From positions 434,001-498,000 of the forward strand of contig JAFLCX010000002.1 in NCBI GenBank assembly GCA_017302635.1: DNA of 64,000 nt, written 5' to 3'. Below the pieces are notes generated by a model. The model saw only the letters and a program-made list of their open reading frames with translations. It was not told the origin of the DNA and did no database searches. Source of the stretch: Hyphomicrobiales bacterium. GTDB lineage: Bacteria; Pseudomonadota; Alphaproteobacteria; Rhizobiales; Beijerinckiaceae. A program made the position numbers and the translations under genes. Positions 30,049 to 42,036 of the stretch are shown here, piece after piece. The first letter of the stretch is position 1, and each line of letters begins with the position of its first letter.

Positions 30049-30097
30049 TTTCGAATTCAGGGCCTTGCGCCCGGAACGCTTAAGGAGCGAGACGACC

Positions 30098-31837
30098 ATG
30101 ACAATCACGATCAAGGCTCCGGATATCCGGGAACTGACGCCGCGGATCACGGTTTTCGGTGTGGGCGGTGCAGGCGGCAACGCGGTCAACAACATGATCC
30201 GCTGTGGCCTCGCCGGGGTCGAGTTCGTCGCAGCGAACACCGATGCGCAGGCTCTTCTGCTCAGCCACGCCGAAAAGCGCGTGCAGATGGGCATCCAGGT
30301 CACCGAGGGTCTCGGGGCAGGCTCGCAGCCGGAGGTCGGTCGTTCGGCGGCGGAAGAGGTGATGGATGAAATCCGCGATCACCTCGCCCATGTCCATATG
30401 GTGTTCATCACCGCCGGCATGGGCGGCGGCACCGGGACCGGTGCTGCTCCCGTGATCGCCCGTGTGGCTCGCGAGATGGGCATTCTCACCGTGGGTGTGG
30501 TAACCAAGCCCTTCCATTTCGAAGGTCAGCGCCGCATGCGTGTCGCGGAAGCGGGCATCGCCGAGCTTCAGAAGGCCGTCGATACGCTGATCGTCATTCC
30601 GAACCAGAATCTCTTCCGCATCGCCTCGGATCGCACCACCTTTGCCGAGGCTTTTGCGCTCGCCGATCAGGTGCTGCTCTCGGGTGTGGCGTCGATCACC
30701 GATCTGATCGTCAAGCCCGGTCTCATCAACCTCGATTTCGCCGATGTCCGCGCCGTGATGCGCGATATGGGCAAGGCGATGATGGGCACGGGCGAAGCGA
30801 CCGGCGACAGCCGTGCCATCATGGCCGCCGAGGCTGCCATCGCCAATCCGCTGCTCGACGAAACCTCCATGAAGGGTGCTCGCGGCCTCCTGATCTCGAT
30901 CACCGGCGGCCCGGACATGAAGATTTTCGAGGTGGATGCCGCAGCCAACCGCATCCGCGAGGAAGTGGACATGGACGCGAACGTGATCTTCGGCGCGACG
31001 CAGGATGAAAGCCTCGAAGGCATCATCCGAGTCTCGGTTGTCGCGACTGGGCTCGATCAGGCCCAGCGCGCCGAGGCTGGTGAGCCGCAGATGACCATCG
31101 ACCAGCGCCTTGCCATGATGGCGGATCGGCTCCGGGCCCAGATGGCGGCTCGCAACGCCGCTCAGGCCAGCCTTGCAGCGCAGCCCGCCGCACCCCAGCC
31201 TGCCGCTGCGCCCGAAGTGCAGGAACTGCAGGCCATGCCGTCTTTCCAGCCCGTGATCGAGACCGCACAACCGTCCCGCGAGCCGGATGTGGTTGTCGCC
31301 CCCGCCCAGCCCCGCCAGACCTTCTTCGCCCAGCCCGTGATGGACGAGCCGGTGATCCAGCAGCCTGAACCGGCGATGGAGGAAGCGTTCATTCCGCCGG
31401 AGCCGGAACGGGTGGCGCGCGCGCAGCGCATGCCGACCATGGAGGAATTCCCGCTGCCGGGGCAGGCCGTGCTTCAGGCCCACCGGACCGAAGCGGCTGC
31501 CGCCCCGCCGCCGCCCGAAGCCAAGCGCATGAGCCTGATGCAGCGTCTCGCAGCTGTCGGCTTTGGCCGTCCGAGGGACGAGACCCAGGAGGAGCCGGTG
31601 TCGGCACCGCCAGCCGCCGCGACCGAACCGGCCATGCCTGCCGCACCAATGCCGGCCCAGCCGAGCCCGACCCACGCGCTTTATGGCCGTCGCCCCGTTG
31701 CCCAGCAGCCTGCTGCCGCCCCCTATCGCCCGGCGCAGGGTCAACTCGACGGGCAAGGCCGAATCCCGGCTCCGACTCGCTCGTTCGAGGATGATCAGTT
31801 GGAGATTCCGGCCTTCCTGCGGCGCCAGTCGAAGTAA
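30098..31837 (+). CDS. ftsZ: Cell division GTPase FtsZ with long C-terminal linker
   Basis: 579 residues. The tubulin-like GTPase core covers about 15-330 with the GTP loop [13 protein letters not shown] near 109. Residues about 335-560 form a Pro/Ala/Gln/Glu-rich linker, far longer than in E. coli (383 aa in total) but normal for alphaproteobacteria. The end [10 protein letters not shown] is the conserved peptide that binds FtsA and other partners. The ATG has AAGGAG upstream; the frame extends 11 codons further without such a site. Last gene of the dcw cluster; a hairpin follows at 31851. Confidence 0.97.
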   Translation: MTITIKAPDIRELTPRITVFGVGGAGGNAVNNMIRCGLAGVEFVAANTDAQALLLSHAEKRVQMGIQVTEGLGAGSQPEVGRSAAEEVMDEIRDHLAHVHMVFITAGMGGGTGTGAAPVIARVAREMGILTVGVVTKPFHFEGQRRMRVAEAGIAELQKAVDTLIVIPNQNLFRIASDRTTFAEAFALADQVLLSGVASITDLIVKPGLINLDFADVRAVMRDMGKAMMGTGEATGDSRAIMAAEAAIANPLLDETSMKGARGLLISITGGPDMKIFEVDAAANRIREEVDMDANVIFGATQDESLEGIIRVSVVATGLDQAQRAEAGEPQMTIDQRLAMMADRLRAQMAARNAAQASLAAQPAAPQPAAAPEVQELQAMPSFQPVIETAQPSREPDVVVAPAQPRQTFFAQPVMDEPVIQQPEPAMEEAFIPPEPERVARAQRMPTMEEFPLPGQAVLQAHRTEAAAAPPPPEAKRMSLMQRLAAVGFGRPRDETQEEPVSAPPAAATEPAMPAAPMPAQPSPTHALYGRRPVAQQPAAAPYRPAQGQLDGQGRIPAPTRSFEDDQLEIPAFLRRQSK

Positions 31838-32227
31838 ATTGTGGATAGCGGGGACGGCACCTTGCCGTCCCAAGCCTGTAACAAGGCCCTTTCCGTGAGG
31901 GGGCTGGAGCATCTGAAGCTGGGGTATCAATCGTCTTTAAAACATTGAAAAAATGAAATAAATTAGGCTTTTTCCTTCAGCGGAATCGCGGCCATATTGT
32001 GTTACACTTGGTAAGAAACAGTGATTTTGTGATTGCCGGTCAAAGGGGTATCCACCCTCCCGAAGACGGCGCTGCTTTCGAGCGGGGTCGTAGTGGGACG
32101 AAGTCGAACGTTCGTTGCTCGATTGTGTTGCGTTCAATGCGTGTCGAGACGAGCGGGATTGAGAGACCATAGCGCGATGCGTGCAAGGGCCTCCGACGCT
32201 TCTCTCCCGGGAACAGGGGACTGCGAC
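31838..32227 (+). other. 390-bp gap between ftsZ and lpxC
   Basis: It contains a perfect hairpin soon after ftsZ (31851-31871), then an AT-rich stretch (about 31928-32040) with runs of A and T, the most likely place for the lpxC promoter, although I cannot pick -35 and -10 boxes with confidence. The frame of lpxC stays open back to 32033, but codons before 32228 look non-coding. No tRNA or small gene is seen. Confidence 0.5.
31851..31871 (+). terminator. Perfect hairpin after ftsZ, without T-tract
   Basis: GGGACGGC and GCCGTCCC pair perfectly over 8 bp around a 5-nt loop, 13 nt after the ftsZ stop codon. No run of T follows, so termination would need Rho or the structure may serve to stabilise the 3' end of the long dcw transcript. 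Confidence 0.4.
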
Positions 32228-33157
32228 GTGACTCAAACAACGCTGGCTGAACAAATTGTCATCGAAGGCATTGGTGTTCATTCCGGCCAGCCCGCGCGAG
32301 TCGTTCTTCATCCTGCCGAAGCGAATTCCGGCATTACTTTCCTGCGCACCAATCTTCCCAATGGCCGCGAGCGTCTGATCGAGGCGCGCCACACGTCGGT
32401 GCGCGATACCCAGCTTTGCACCGTGATCGGCGATGAGACCGGCGCGAGTGTTGCCACGATCGAGCATCTGATGTCGGCCCTTGCCGGCCTTGAGATCGAC
32501 AATGTGCTCGTCGAGGTTGATGGCCCTGAAATGCCGATCCTCGACGGTTCCTCGCGCATCTTCGTCGAGCATATCCTTCAGGCGGGCATCCGTCGCCACA
32601 CGCAGCAGCGTAAGGTCGTTCGGGTCCTTCGCCCGGTCCGCGTTGAAATGGGCAATTCGGTTGCCGAGCTTCTGCCCTATGATGGTTTCCGGCTTGATCT
32701 CGAGATCGCTTTCAACCATTCGGTCATCGGCCGCCAGACCTATTCTTTTGATTTTTCCCCCGATCGCTACCGTCGTGAAATCTCTTCCGCCCGCACTTTC
32801 GGTTTCATGAAAGATGTCGAGGCGCTCTGGAAGGCGGGTCTCGCGCGCGGCGCCTCGCTCGAGAATACCGTGGCGGTTGGCGAAGATCGCGTGGTGAACC
32901 CCGAGGGCCTGCGTTACCCGAACGAGTTTGTTCGCCACAAGCTGCTCGATGCCATTGGCGATCTCGCTCTCGCTGGCTACGCGATTCAGGGTCACTACAA
33001 GGCCTTCTGCCCGGGCCATAAGCTCAATGTGATGATGCTCGATGCGTTGTTTGCCGACCGGGCCAATTACACACTCACCGAGGCTGTCCGTCGCCCGGTT
33101 CGCGCTCGCGGTGAAATGTTCCAGCCGGCTGCCGCTTTCGCGCCCGACGTGAACTGA
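32228..33157 (+). CDS. lpxC: UDP-3-O-acyl-N-acetylglucosamine deacetylase LpxC
   Basis: 309 residues, the family's usual length. Zinc and catalytic motifs: IEHLMSALAG (first histidine), VRHKLLDAIGDLALAG (His and Asp), and KAFCPGHKLN (catalytic histidine region). It performs the committed step of lipid A synthesis. The GTG at 32228 is chosen because AGGGGA lies 7 nt upstream and the protein then begins at TQTTLAEQIVIEGIGVHSG, the normal N-terminus; an ATG at 32177 would add 17 atypical residues. Confidence 0.95.
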   Translation: MTQTTLAEQIVIEGIGVHSGQPARVVLHPAEANSGITFLRTNLPNGRERLIEARHTSVRDTQLCTVIGDETGASVATIEHLMSALAGLEIDNVLVEVDGPEMPILDGSSRIFVEHILQAGIRRHTQQRKVVRVLRPVRVEMGNSVAELLPYDGFRLDLEIAFNHSVIGRQTYSFDFSPDRYRREISSARTFGFMKDVEALWKAGLARGASLENTVAVGEDRVVNPEGLRYPNEFVRHKLLDAIGDLALAGYAIQGHYKAFCPGHKLNVMMLDALFADRANYTLTEAVRRPVRARGEMFQPAAAFAPDVN

Positions 33158-33381
33158 TCTTCCGAAATTTATGCCTTCCTGCGTGTGGGCGCTCCCTCGC
33201 GGCTCGCTTGCCATATTCCTGCCATGAGCATCTCGGTTAACGACGATCTCGAATGGAAGCAGGCGTGCTCTTGCGTTGTGAGGCACTTTCCACCAAAAGA
33301 ACGCGAGAACGTTATGGTGAATCCGATCTTTCGGCACAAACCGGTTATGGGGCAGGCAGCGATGCCCGCGGAGTGGATGTG

Positions 33382-34290
33382 ATGGCGCAAGTTGGCGACA
33401 AGCGTGCGAAAACCGGGCGGGCAGGCCTTGTCGTTCGCCTGATGGCAGGCGCGATGCTGGCGCTCTCGGTTTCGGCCTGCGAGACGGTGACCGACACCAT
33501 TGCTTCGATCAATCCGTGGGATGACCGGGGGCCGAAAAGCGATATCGGCAAGGACGAGCGTGCCGAAGTGCTCTTCAACGACGGTCTGGCGCGCATGGAA
33601 GCCCGTGATTTCGGCGGCGCCGCCAAGAAATTCGTCGAACTCGACAAGCAATATCCCTATTCGAACTGGTCCCGCCGGGCGATGGTGCTGAGCACCTTTG
33701 CATCTTATGAGGGGGGCGACTATGCCGAGGCCATCAATCATGGCCGGCGTTATGTGCAGCTCTACCCCGCGAGCCCCGATACGCCCTACGTGCAATATCT
33801 CGTGGGCATGAGCTACCACAACCAGATCCTCGATATCTCGCGTGATCAGGAGCGGGCCGAGAAGTCGCTGGTGGCATTTGAAGATCTCGTGCGCAAATGG
33901 CCGAATTCCGAGTATGCCGGCGATGCGCGCGACCGTATACGCATCGCGCGTGACCAGTTGGCTGGCAAGGAAATGGACATTGGCCGCTATTATCTGAAGC
34001 AGCGCAATTTCGCGGGTTCCATCAATCGTTTCCGCGAGGTCGTGATCAAGTATCAGAACACGCGCCATATCGAGGAGGCGCTCTCGCGGCTGACGGAGGC
34101 CTACATGGCGATGGGCATCGTGAACGAGGCGCAGACGGCGGCGGCTGTGCTCGGGCACAATTTCCCCGAAAGCCAATGGTACAAGGATGCGTTCACGCTC
34201 CTGAAATCCGGTGGAGTCGAACCACGCGAGAACAAGGGTTCCTGGATCAGCCGTGCCTTCTCGGGTGCGACCCGCCTGGTTGGCCTCTGA
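33382..34290 (+). CDS. bamD: Outer-membrane assembly lipoprotein BamD
   Basis: 302 residues. The signal peptide ends in LALSVSAC with the lipidated cysteine at 33. TPR-like repeats follow (LFNDGLARMEARDFGGAAKKFVELDKQYP, then AINHGRRYVQLYPASPD, and KSLVAFEDLVRKWPNSEYA), the standard five-repeat BamD scaffold. It works with BamA to insert beta-barrel proteins. Position between lpxC and recN is the common Rhizobiales order. A 224-bp gap before it holds no recognisable gene. Confidence 0.93.
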   Translation: MAQVGDKRAKTGRAGLVVRLMAGAMLALSVSACETVTDTIASINPWDDRGPKSDIGKDERAEVLFNDGLARMEARDFGGAAKKFVELDKQYPYSNWSRRAMVLSTFASYEGGDYAEAINHGRRYVQLYPASPDTPYVQYLVGMSYHNQILDISRDQERAEKSLVAFEDLVRKWPNSEYAGDARDRIRIARDQLAGKEMDIGRYYLKQRNFAGSINRFREVVIKYQNTRHIEEALSRLTEAYMAMGIVNEAQTAAAVLGHNFPESQWYKDAFTLLKSGGVEPRENKGSWISRAFSGATRLVGL

Positions 34291-34325
34291 GCGCCGAAAC
34301 CTCCTCAGCCTGAAAGGCATCAGCG

Positions 34326-38116
<3,791 letters not shown>

Positions 38117-38125
38117 GTGCGCGCA

Positions 38126-39307
38126 TCACGGCTCTCGCCGTGCGAACCATCCCGCCAGAAGTGCCAGGATGGCGCAGACCAGCATGATGAGCGCGAGCGG
38201 TGTCGCCGAGCCGGTGATGAACTTGCCGCCGAGATAGCTCGCAAGCGCGCCGCCCGCCATTTGCCCGAAGCCCATCAGGCCTGAGCCTGCGCCCGCCGCT
38301 CGGGGGTCAACGCCGATCCCGCCCGCCAGCGCATTGGGCAGCACCAGCCCGTTGCCGAAGGAGGTGATCATGGCCGGGATGAACAGCATCCAAGGGTTCA
38401 GATACCCCATCATCGCGAAAACAAGGATCGCGAGCGCACCCGCCACGCCGATCACATTGCCCCAGAAGATCAGGATTTCGATGCCGAGCCGCTGGGCGAA
38501 CCGGCCGGAAATAAAATTTCCGATCATGTAGCCGATGGAGAGCGTCATGAACCACAGGCCATACTCGGTCTTGGGTCGCCCCATCGCCTCGATCATCAGA
38601 TAGGGGGCCGCGCCGAGAAACGCGAAGAAGATGCACGAGCACGCGGCCGATGTGCCCCAGAAGCCCATGAAGCGCACATTGCGCAGCAATTCCGCAGTGC
38701 GTTCCATCACGTCGCGGCCGGTGGCGGCGACAAGGCTCGCCGGCCTTGTTTCGGGCAGGCTTGGTGCGGCGACGACGAAGGCAAGGATGCCGAGGGTGGC
38801 ACAGAAAATCAGGATCGCCCGCCAGCCGAAGAGGTCGTCGATCGTCGCGCCCAGAACCGGTGCGATCATGGGTGCCACCACCATGCCCATCGTCACATAG
38901 CCGATGAGGCTCGCTGCGGCATCGCGCTCGTGCAGATCGCGGATCATGGTGCGGGCCAGCGTGATACCTGCCGTCGCGCCGAAGCTTTGGAGAATACGCG
39001 CGACAATCAAAAGTTCGACATTGGGCGCGAGGAATGCCAGCAGGCTCGCGAACACGTAAGAAACCAGTGAGGCCAGTAGCACCGGCCTGCGCCCGAACCG
39101 GTCCGCCAGCGGCCCGAGGAAAAGCTGCCCCACACCCATGCCCAGGAGATAAAGCGACAAGGTGAGTTGCACGCTCGCTTTCGGGGCCTGAAGGCTCTCG
39201 ACCATGCCCGGCAGGCTCGGCACGAGGATGTTGAGTGTGAGCGGCCCCACCATCGAGAGGAAGACCAGCAGGAACAGAAATCCAAGGCCGTTCGTATCGG
39301 TTCTCAT
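38126..39307 (-). CDS. MFS transporter, Bcr/CflA drug-export family
   Basis: 393 residues, twelve predicted membrane helices. The loop between helices 2 and 3 has the MFS motif GPLADRFGRRPVLLAS, and the N-terminus (LLVFLSMVGPLTLNILVPSLPGM) with SFGATAGITLARTMIRDLHER matches the Bcr/CflA drug:proton antiporter group. Substrate unknown. The start overlaps the stop of the upstream peptidase by 4 bp (ATGA), so both are one transcript; export of peptide-like compounds is a loose possibility from that pairing. Confidence 0.85.
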   Translation of the reverse strand: MRTDTNGLGFLFLLVFLSMVGPLTLNILVPSLPGMVESLQAPKASVQLTLSLYLLGMGVGQLFLGPLADRFGRRPVLLASLVSYVFASLLAFLAPNVELLIVARILQSFGATAGITLARTMIRDLHERDAAASLIGYVTMGMVVAPMIAPVLGATIDDLFGWRAILIFCATLGILAFVVAAPSLPETRPASLVAATGRDVMERTAELLRNVRFMGFWGTSAACSCIFFAFLGAAPYLMIEAMGRPKTEYGLWFMTLSIGYMIGNFISGRFAQRLGIEILIFWGNVIGVAGALAILVFAMMGYLNPWMLFIPAMITSFGNGLVLPNALAGGIGVDPRAAGAGSGLMGFGQMAGGALASYLGGKFITGSATPLALIMLVCAILALLAGWFARREP

Positions 39308-41229
39308 AACGGGCGGGTGGCCTGTTCGAGCCAGGCGAGGTCCGCGCCAGCGAGATGCGGCGCGAGCTTCACGCGTGTTTGAGCATGATAGGCGTCGAGC
39401 CAGGCGCGCTCGTCCCGGCTCAGCATGGATTTCACGATCAGGCGCCGGTCGATCGGGCAGAAGGTGAGCGTCTCGAACCCGAACATGGTGCGCTCGTCGC
39501 GTGCATGGGCTTGGGGCTCCACGACAATCAGGTTCTCGATACGGATACCGAATGCGCCCTCGCGGTAATAGCCCGGCTCATCCGAGAGGATCATGCCGGG
39601 TTCCAGAGCGGCGTGTCCGAGCTTCGAGATGCGCTGAGGCCCCTCATGCACCGAGAGGAACGAGCCGACACCGTGCCCCGTGCCATGATCGAAATCGACG
39701 CCCGCTTCCCAAAGTGGCGCACGCGCCAGAGGATCGAGCTGCGCGCCGGACGTACCCTTGGGGTAGCGCACGCGCGCGACGGCAATCATGCCTTTCAGCA
39801 CGCGCGTGAACGCTTCGCGCATTGCTCGCGTTGAGCGCTTCACTTCCACCGTTCGGGTGATGTCGGTGGTGCCGTCGCGATACTGCCCGCCAGAATCGAT
39901 GAGATACAGTCCCGGCGTGATCAAGCGGTTGCTTGCTTCTGTAACGCGATAGTGCGGCAGCGCAGCATTCGGCCCGGCGGCTGAAATCGAGGGGAAGGAA
40001 ACATCGACCAGCGCGTTCGTCTCGCGCCGGAACCGTTCCAGCGCAATTGCGGCATCGATTTCCGTCAGCGGTGTCGCGGCTTCGATTTCGCGATCGAGCC
40101 ATGCGAGGAACCGCACCATCGCCACACCATCGCGCAGATGCGCCGCGCGGCTGCCGGCGATCTCAACCGCGTTCTTTTTCGCCTTCATGAGCGCCGTCGG
40201 GTCTGTCCCGATATCAGCCTCACCACCTGCAGAGCGAACCGCCTCGGCGAAGAGAAGCGCGCCGGTTTCCTCGTCGAGACGGATTTTGATGCCGGTCCGG
40301 GCCAACGTGCCAAGCACGGCGGCAACCTCCGCTGCGCCATCTGCCGCCACCGGCACGACCTCGATCGCGCCTGCGAGAGAGGTCGCCAGCGACGGTTCGA
40401 GCCGGTCAGGCCTCGTGAAAAGTTGCGGTTTTCCCTCTACCGGCACCAGCACGAAGGCGCGCAGGATCGGCAGATGCGGCACATCGCCGGCGCGTATATT
40501 CAGAAGCCAGTTGACCGACGTGCATTCGGAGACCAGCAATGCGCCGAGTTTCTGCTCGCGCAGGGTTTCTTGAACCCTTGCGATCTTCGCCTCGCGGTTC
40601 TCGCCCGAGAATTCGACCGGATGGTCGATAATGGGTGTCGAAGGTGCAGCCGGGCGGTCCGGCCAGAGGGCAGGGAATGGATCGGCGATGGCTTTCAGCG
40701 TCACGCCGCCCTCGTTCGCCGCGCGCTCGAAGCGCTTCAGCCCTCGGGATGTGAAAAGCGCCGGATCATAACCGAGCGTGAGGCCTTCCGCCTCGCGTTT
40801 CAGCCATTGGTCGGGCGCAATTTCAGCAATCGGGACCACGGTCACGAGGCGGGGCTTCACCTCGGCCTTCGCCTGCACCGTGTAGCGGCCATCCACAAAC
40901 AGAGCGAGTTTGCCTGCCGCCAATATCGCGAATCCGGCCGAGCCCGTGAAGGCCGTGAGCCATGCCAATCGCCCTTCGGATGGCGGCAGATATTCGCCCT
41001 GGAAGACATCGGCGCGCGGAATCAACATCCCGTCACAGCCCAATCGTTTCAGGGCCTTGCGCAGGGCGATGATGCGCTGCCGGCTGGCTTCCGGCTCACC
41101 GCGCTCGGAAAAGCTCTGGAAGCGGGCCTTGGCCCCGATGAAGTGTGGTGAAACAGGACGAATTCGGGGCAAAGCAGGCTCGGAGCGGGAGGGATCAACC
41201 CTGACCGTAGACCGCGTTTGGCTGGCCAT
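39304..41229 (-). CDS. Xaa-Pro aminopeptidase (long, XPNPEP1-type)
   Basis: 641 residues: two creatinase-like N-terminal domains and a C-terminal metallopeptidase domain. Metal ligands are in YLIDSGGQYRDGTTDITRTV (two Asp), DHGTGHGVG (His), LSDEPGYY (Glu) and FGIRIENLIVV (Glu). It removes an N-terminal residue before proline. The three-domain length matches the cytosolic eukaryotic aminopeptidase P1 and its alphaproteobacterial relatives, rather than the shorter E. coli PepP. The ATG at 41229 is chosen since the open frame beyond it is AT-rich leader; no strong ribosome binding site is visible. Confidence 0.88.
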   Translation of the reverse strand: MASQTRSTVRVDPSRSEPALPRIRPVSPHFIGAKARFQSFSERGEPEASRQRIIALRKALKRLGCDGMLIPRADVFQGEYLPPSEGRLAWLTAFTGSAGFAILAAGKLALFVDGRYTVQAKAEVKPRLVTVVPIAEIAPDQWLKREAEGLTLGYDPALFTSRGLKRFERAANEGGVTLKAIADPFPALWPDRPAAPSTPIIDHPVEFSGENREAKIARVQETLREQKLGALLVSECTSVNWLLNIRAGDVPHLPILRAFVLVPVEGKPQLFTRPDRLEPSLATSLAGAIEVVPVAADGAAEVAAVLGTLARTGIKIRLDEETGALLFAEAVRSAGGEADIGTDPTALMKAKKNAVEIAGSRAAHLRDGVAMVRFLAWLDREIEAATPLTEIDAAIALERFRRETNALVDVSFPSISAAGPNAALPHYRVTEASNRLITPGLYLIDSGGQYRDGTTDITRTVEVKRSTRAMREAFTRVLKGMIAVARVRYPKGTSGAQLDPLARAPLWEAGVDFDHGTGHGVGSFLSVHEGPQRISKLGHAALEPGMILSDEPGYYREGAFGIRIENLIVVEPQAHARDERTMFGFETLTFCPIDRRLIVKSMLSRDERAWLDAYHAQTRVKLAPHLAGADLAWLEQATRPL

Positions 41230-41306
41230 CAAGCGGAAGAAATCGTGACACGTGCAACCTGCGACATTCGGAATCGAATTGCCAAAGCCACGATCACATT
41301 GCTGCC

Positions 41307-41334
41307 ATATTATGCGAAAATGTGGCAACTGTAA
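41307..41334 (-). promoter_or_regulatory. Candidate promoter of the Xaa-Pro aminopeptidase operon
   Basis: Read on the minus strand: TTACAG (41334-41329) and TAATAT (41312-41307) with a 16-bp spacer, giving a start about 70 nt before the ATG. The -35 element overlaps the left arm of the inverted repeat at 41330, which would fit repressor control. Confidence 0.35.
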
Positions 41335-41367
41335 ATGAAATATGATATTTACATGCGTTAAACGCAT
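41330..41367. promoter_or_regulatory. Two adjoining palindromes in the divergent control region
   Basis: TGTAAAT (41330-41336) and ATTTACA (41347-41353) form a perfect 7-bp inverted repeat with a 10-bp spacer. It joins directly to the perfect palindrome ATGCGTT-A-AACGCAT (41353-41367). Both look like protein-binding sites; the regulator is unknown. Confidence 0.5.
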
Positions 41368-41530
41368 AGCAAATTTGCGCTGAACCCCCTTGTTGCAACG
41401 CAGCATGAGGCGCATCTTTCCCTCACAAGACGAACAGCACAGGGCAGCGGTGATTTCCCTCGCAAGGAAAAAGCCAAGCCAGCATAGGGGGTTGCTGTTC
41501 GCCTCCGGACCACGCGAAAGGAGTGACCCG

Positions 41531-41767
41531 ATGAATACGACGACCTATTCCGAAGCCCTGCTGCCGCTTGCCGGCACCGAAGGCTCAACCCAGCCGAAGC
41601 GCAACCTGTTTCTCCGCTTCATTGACGCCATTGCTGCCAGCAATGCGGCCAAAGCCGAGCGCGAGCTGCGCCGCATCGAGGCAGCTTATGGAGTCTCGCT
41701 GCGCGAAGCCCACCAGAAGTCCGGCTTCATCTCGGCCGACCTTCCCTTCAATGGCTTGAGGGACTGA
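41531..41767 (+). CDS. Small conserved-looking hypothetical protein (78 aa)
   Basis: 78 residues, no signal peptide. A strong ribosome binding site (AAAGGAG, 8 nt before the ATG) supports this start over an upstream in-frame one. The centre (NLFLRFIDAIAASNAAKAERELRRIEAAYGVSLREA) is a probable amphipathic double helix rich in Ala, Glu and Arg. It loosely resembles short alphaproteobacterial proteins near the DUF1127 group but lacks their arginine-rich LDDRxLxDIG motif. It heads a two-gene unit with the 38-residue gene 68 bp downstream, closed by a strong terminator. Function unknown. Confidence 0.7.
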   Translation: MNTTTYSEALLPLAGTEGSTQPKRNLFLRFIDAIAASNAAKAERELRRIEAAYGVSLREAHQKSGFISADLPFNGLRD

Positions 41768-41835
41768 GTGAGGCGCGGAAGACTCCGCGCTCCCTTTCCC
41801 CGGCTTAAAACCTCTTTCACGAAAGGAACCCAGAC

Positions 41836-41952
41836 ATGGTTCTCGTCCCGAACATCCTCAAGACTCTTCGCATCATCTTCGAGGTGATTGTCGAAGCCCG
41901 TCAGGCCCGTCTCGACATGCATCGCCGCTATCCCGGCCTCAGCAGCGAGTAA
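41836..41952 (+). CDS. Tiny protein (38 aa), second gene of the small-protein unit
   Basis: 38 residues from ATG to TAA. AAAGGAA lies 9 nt before the ATG, the same placement as the site before the 78-residue gene. The peptide starts MVLVPNILKTLRIIFEVIVE (one amphipathic or membrane-seeking helix) and ends in a basic EARQARLDMHRRYPGLSSE segment. Too short for usual gene-calling limits, but ribosome site, position after another small gene and the terminator 54 bp downstream all support it. No family recognised; a membrane-surface peptide is a guess. Confidence 0.6.
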   Translation: MVLVPNILKTLRIIFEVIVEARQARLDMHRRYPGLSSE

Positions 41953-42005
41953 AATGACACCATCCGGCCGGATGCGCGACCTCCCGCGCGCATCCTGTCG
42001 CAGAG

Positions 42006-42036
42006 AGCCCCGGGTTCCTCCCACCCGGGGCTTTTT
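42006..42036 (+). terminator. Rho-independent terminator of the small-protein unit
   Basis: AGCCCCGGGT and ACCCGGGGCT pair perfectly over 10 bp around a 7-nt loop and are followed by a run of T. The T-run touches the stop codon of the convergent prmA. Confidence 0.9.

Larger units (their letters stand above)
41230..41530. other. 301-bp divergent control region (peptidase / small-protein unit)
   Basis: It lies between the minus-strand peptidase and the plus-strand small gene. Its middle (about 41290-41380) is AT-rich and carries a candidate minus-strand promoter, a 7-bp inverted repeat and a perfect 15-bp palindrome. No convincing plus-strand -35/-10 pair was found. No additional coding sequence is supported. 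Confidence 0.5.

Noticed and set aside
32033..32227. Longer LpxC starting upstream of 32228
   Set aside because: The extra 65 residues are unlike any LpxC N-terminus, while the GTG at 32228 has AGGGGA at proper spacing.
33298..33312. GAACGCGAGAAC as a possible LexA site before bamD/recN
   Set aside because: The alphaproteobacterial SOS box needs a 7-nt spacer between GAAC direct repeats; here the spacer is 4 nt.
33185..33382. 65-residue frame between lpxC and bamD
   Set aside because: No clear ribosome site, no domain, and it ends on the bamD start; treated as non-coding.
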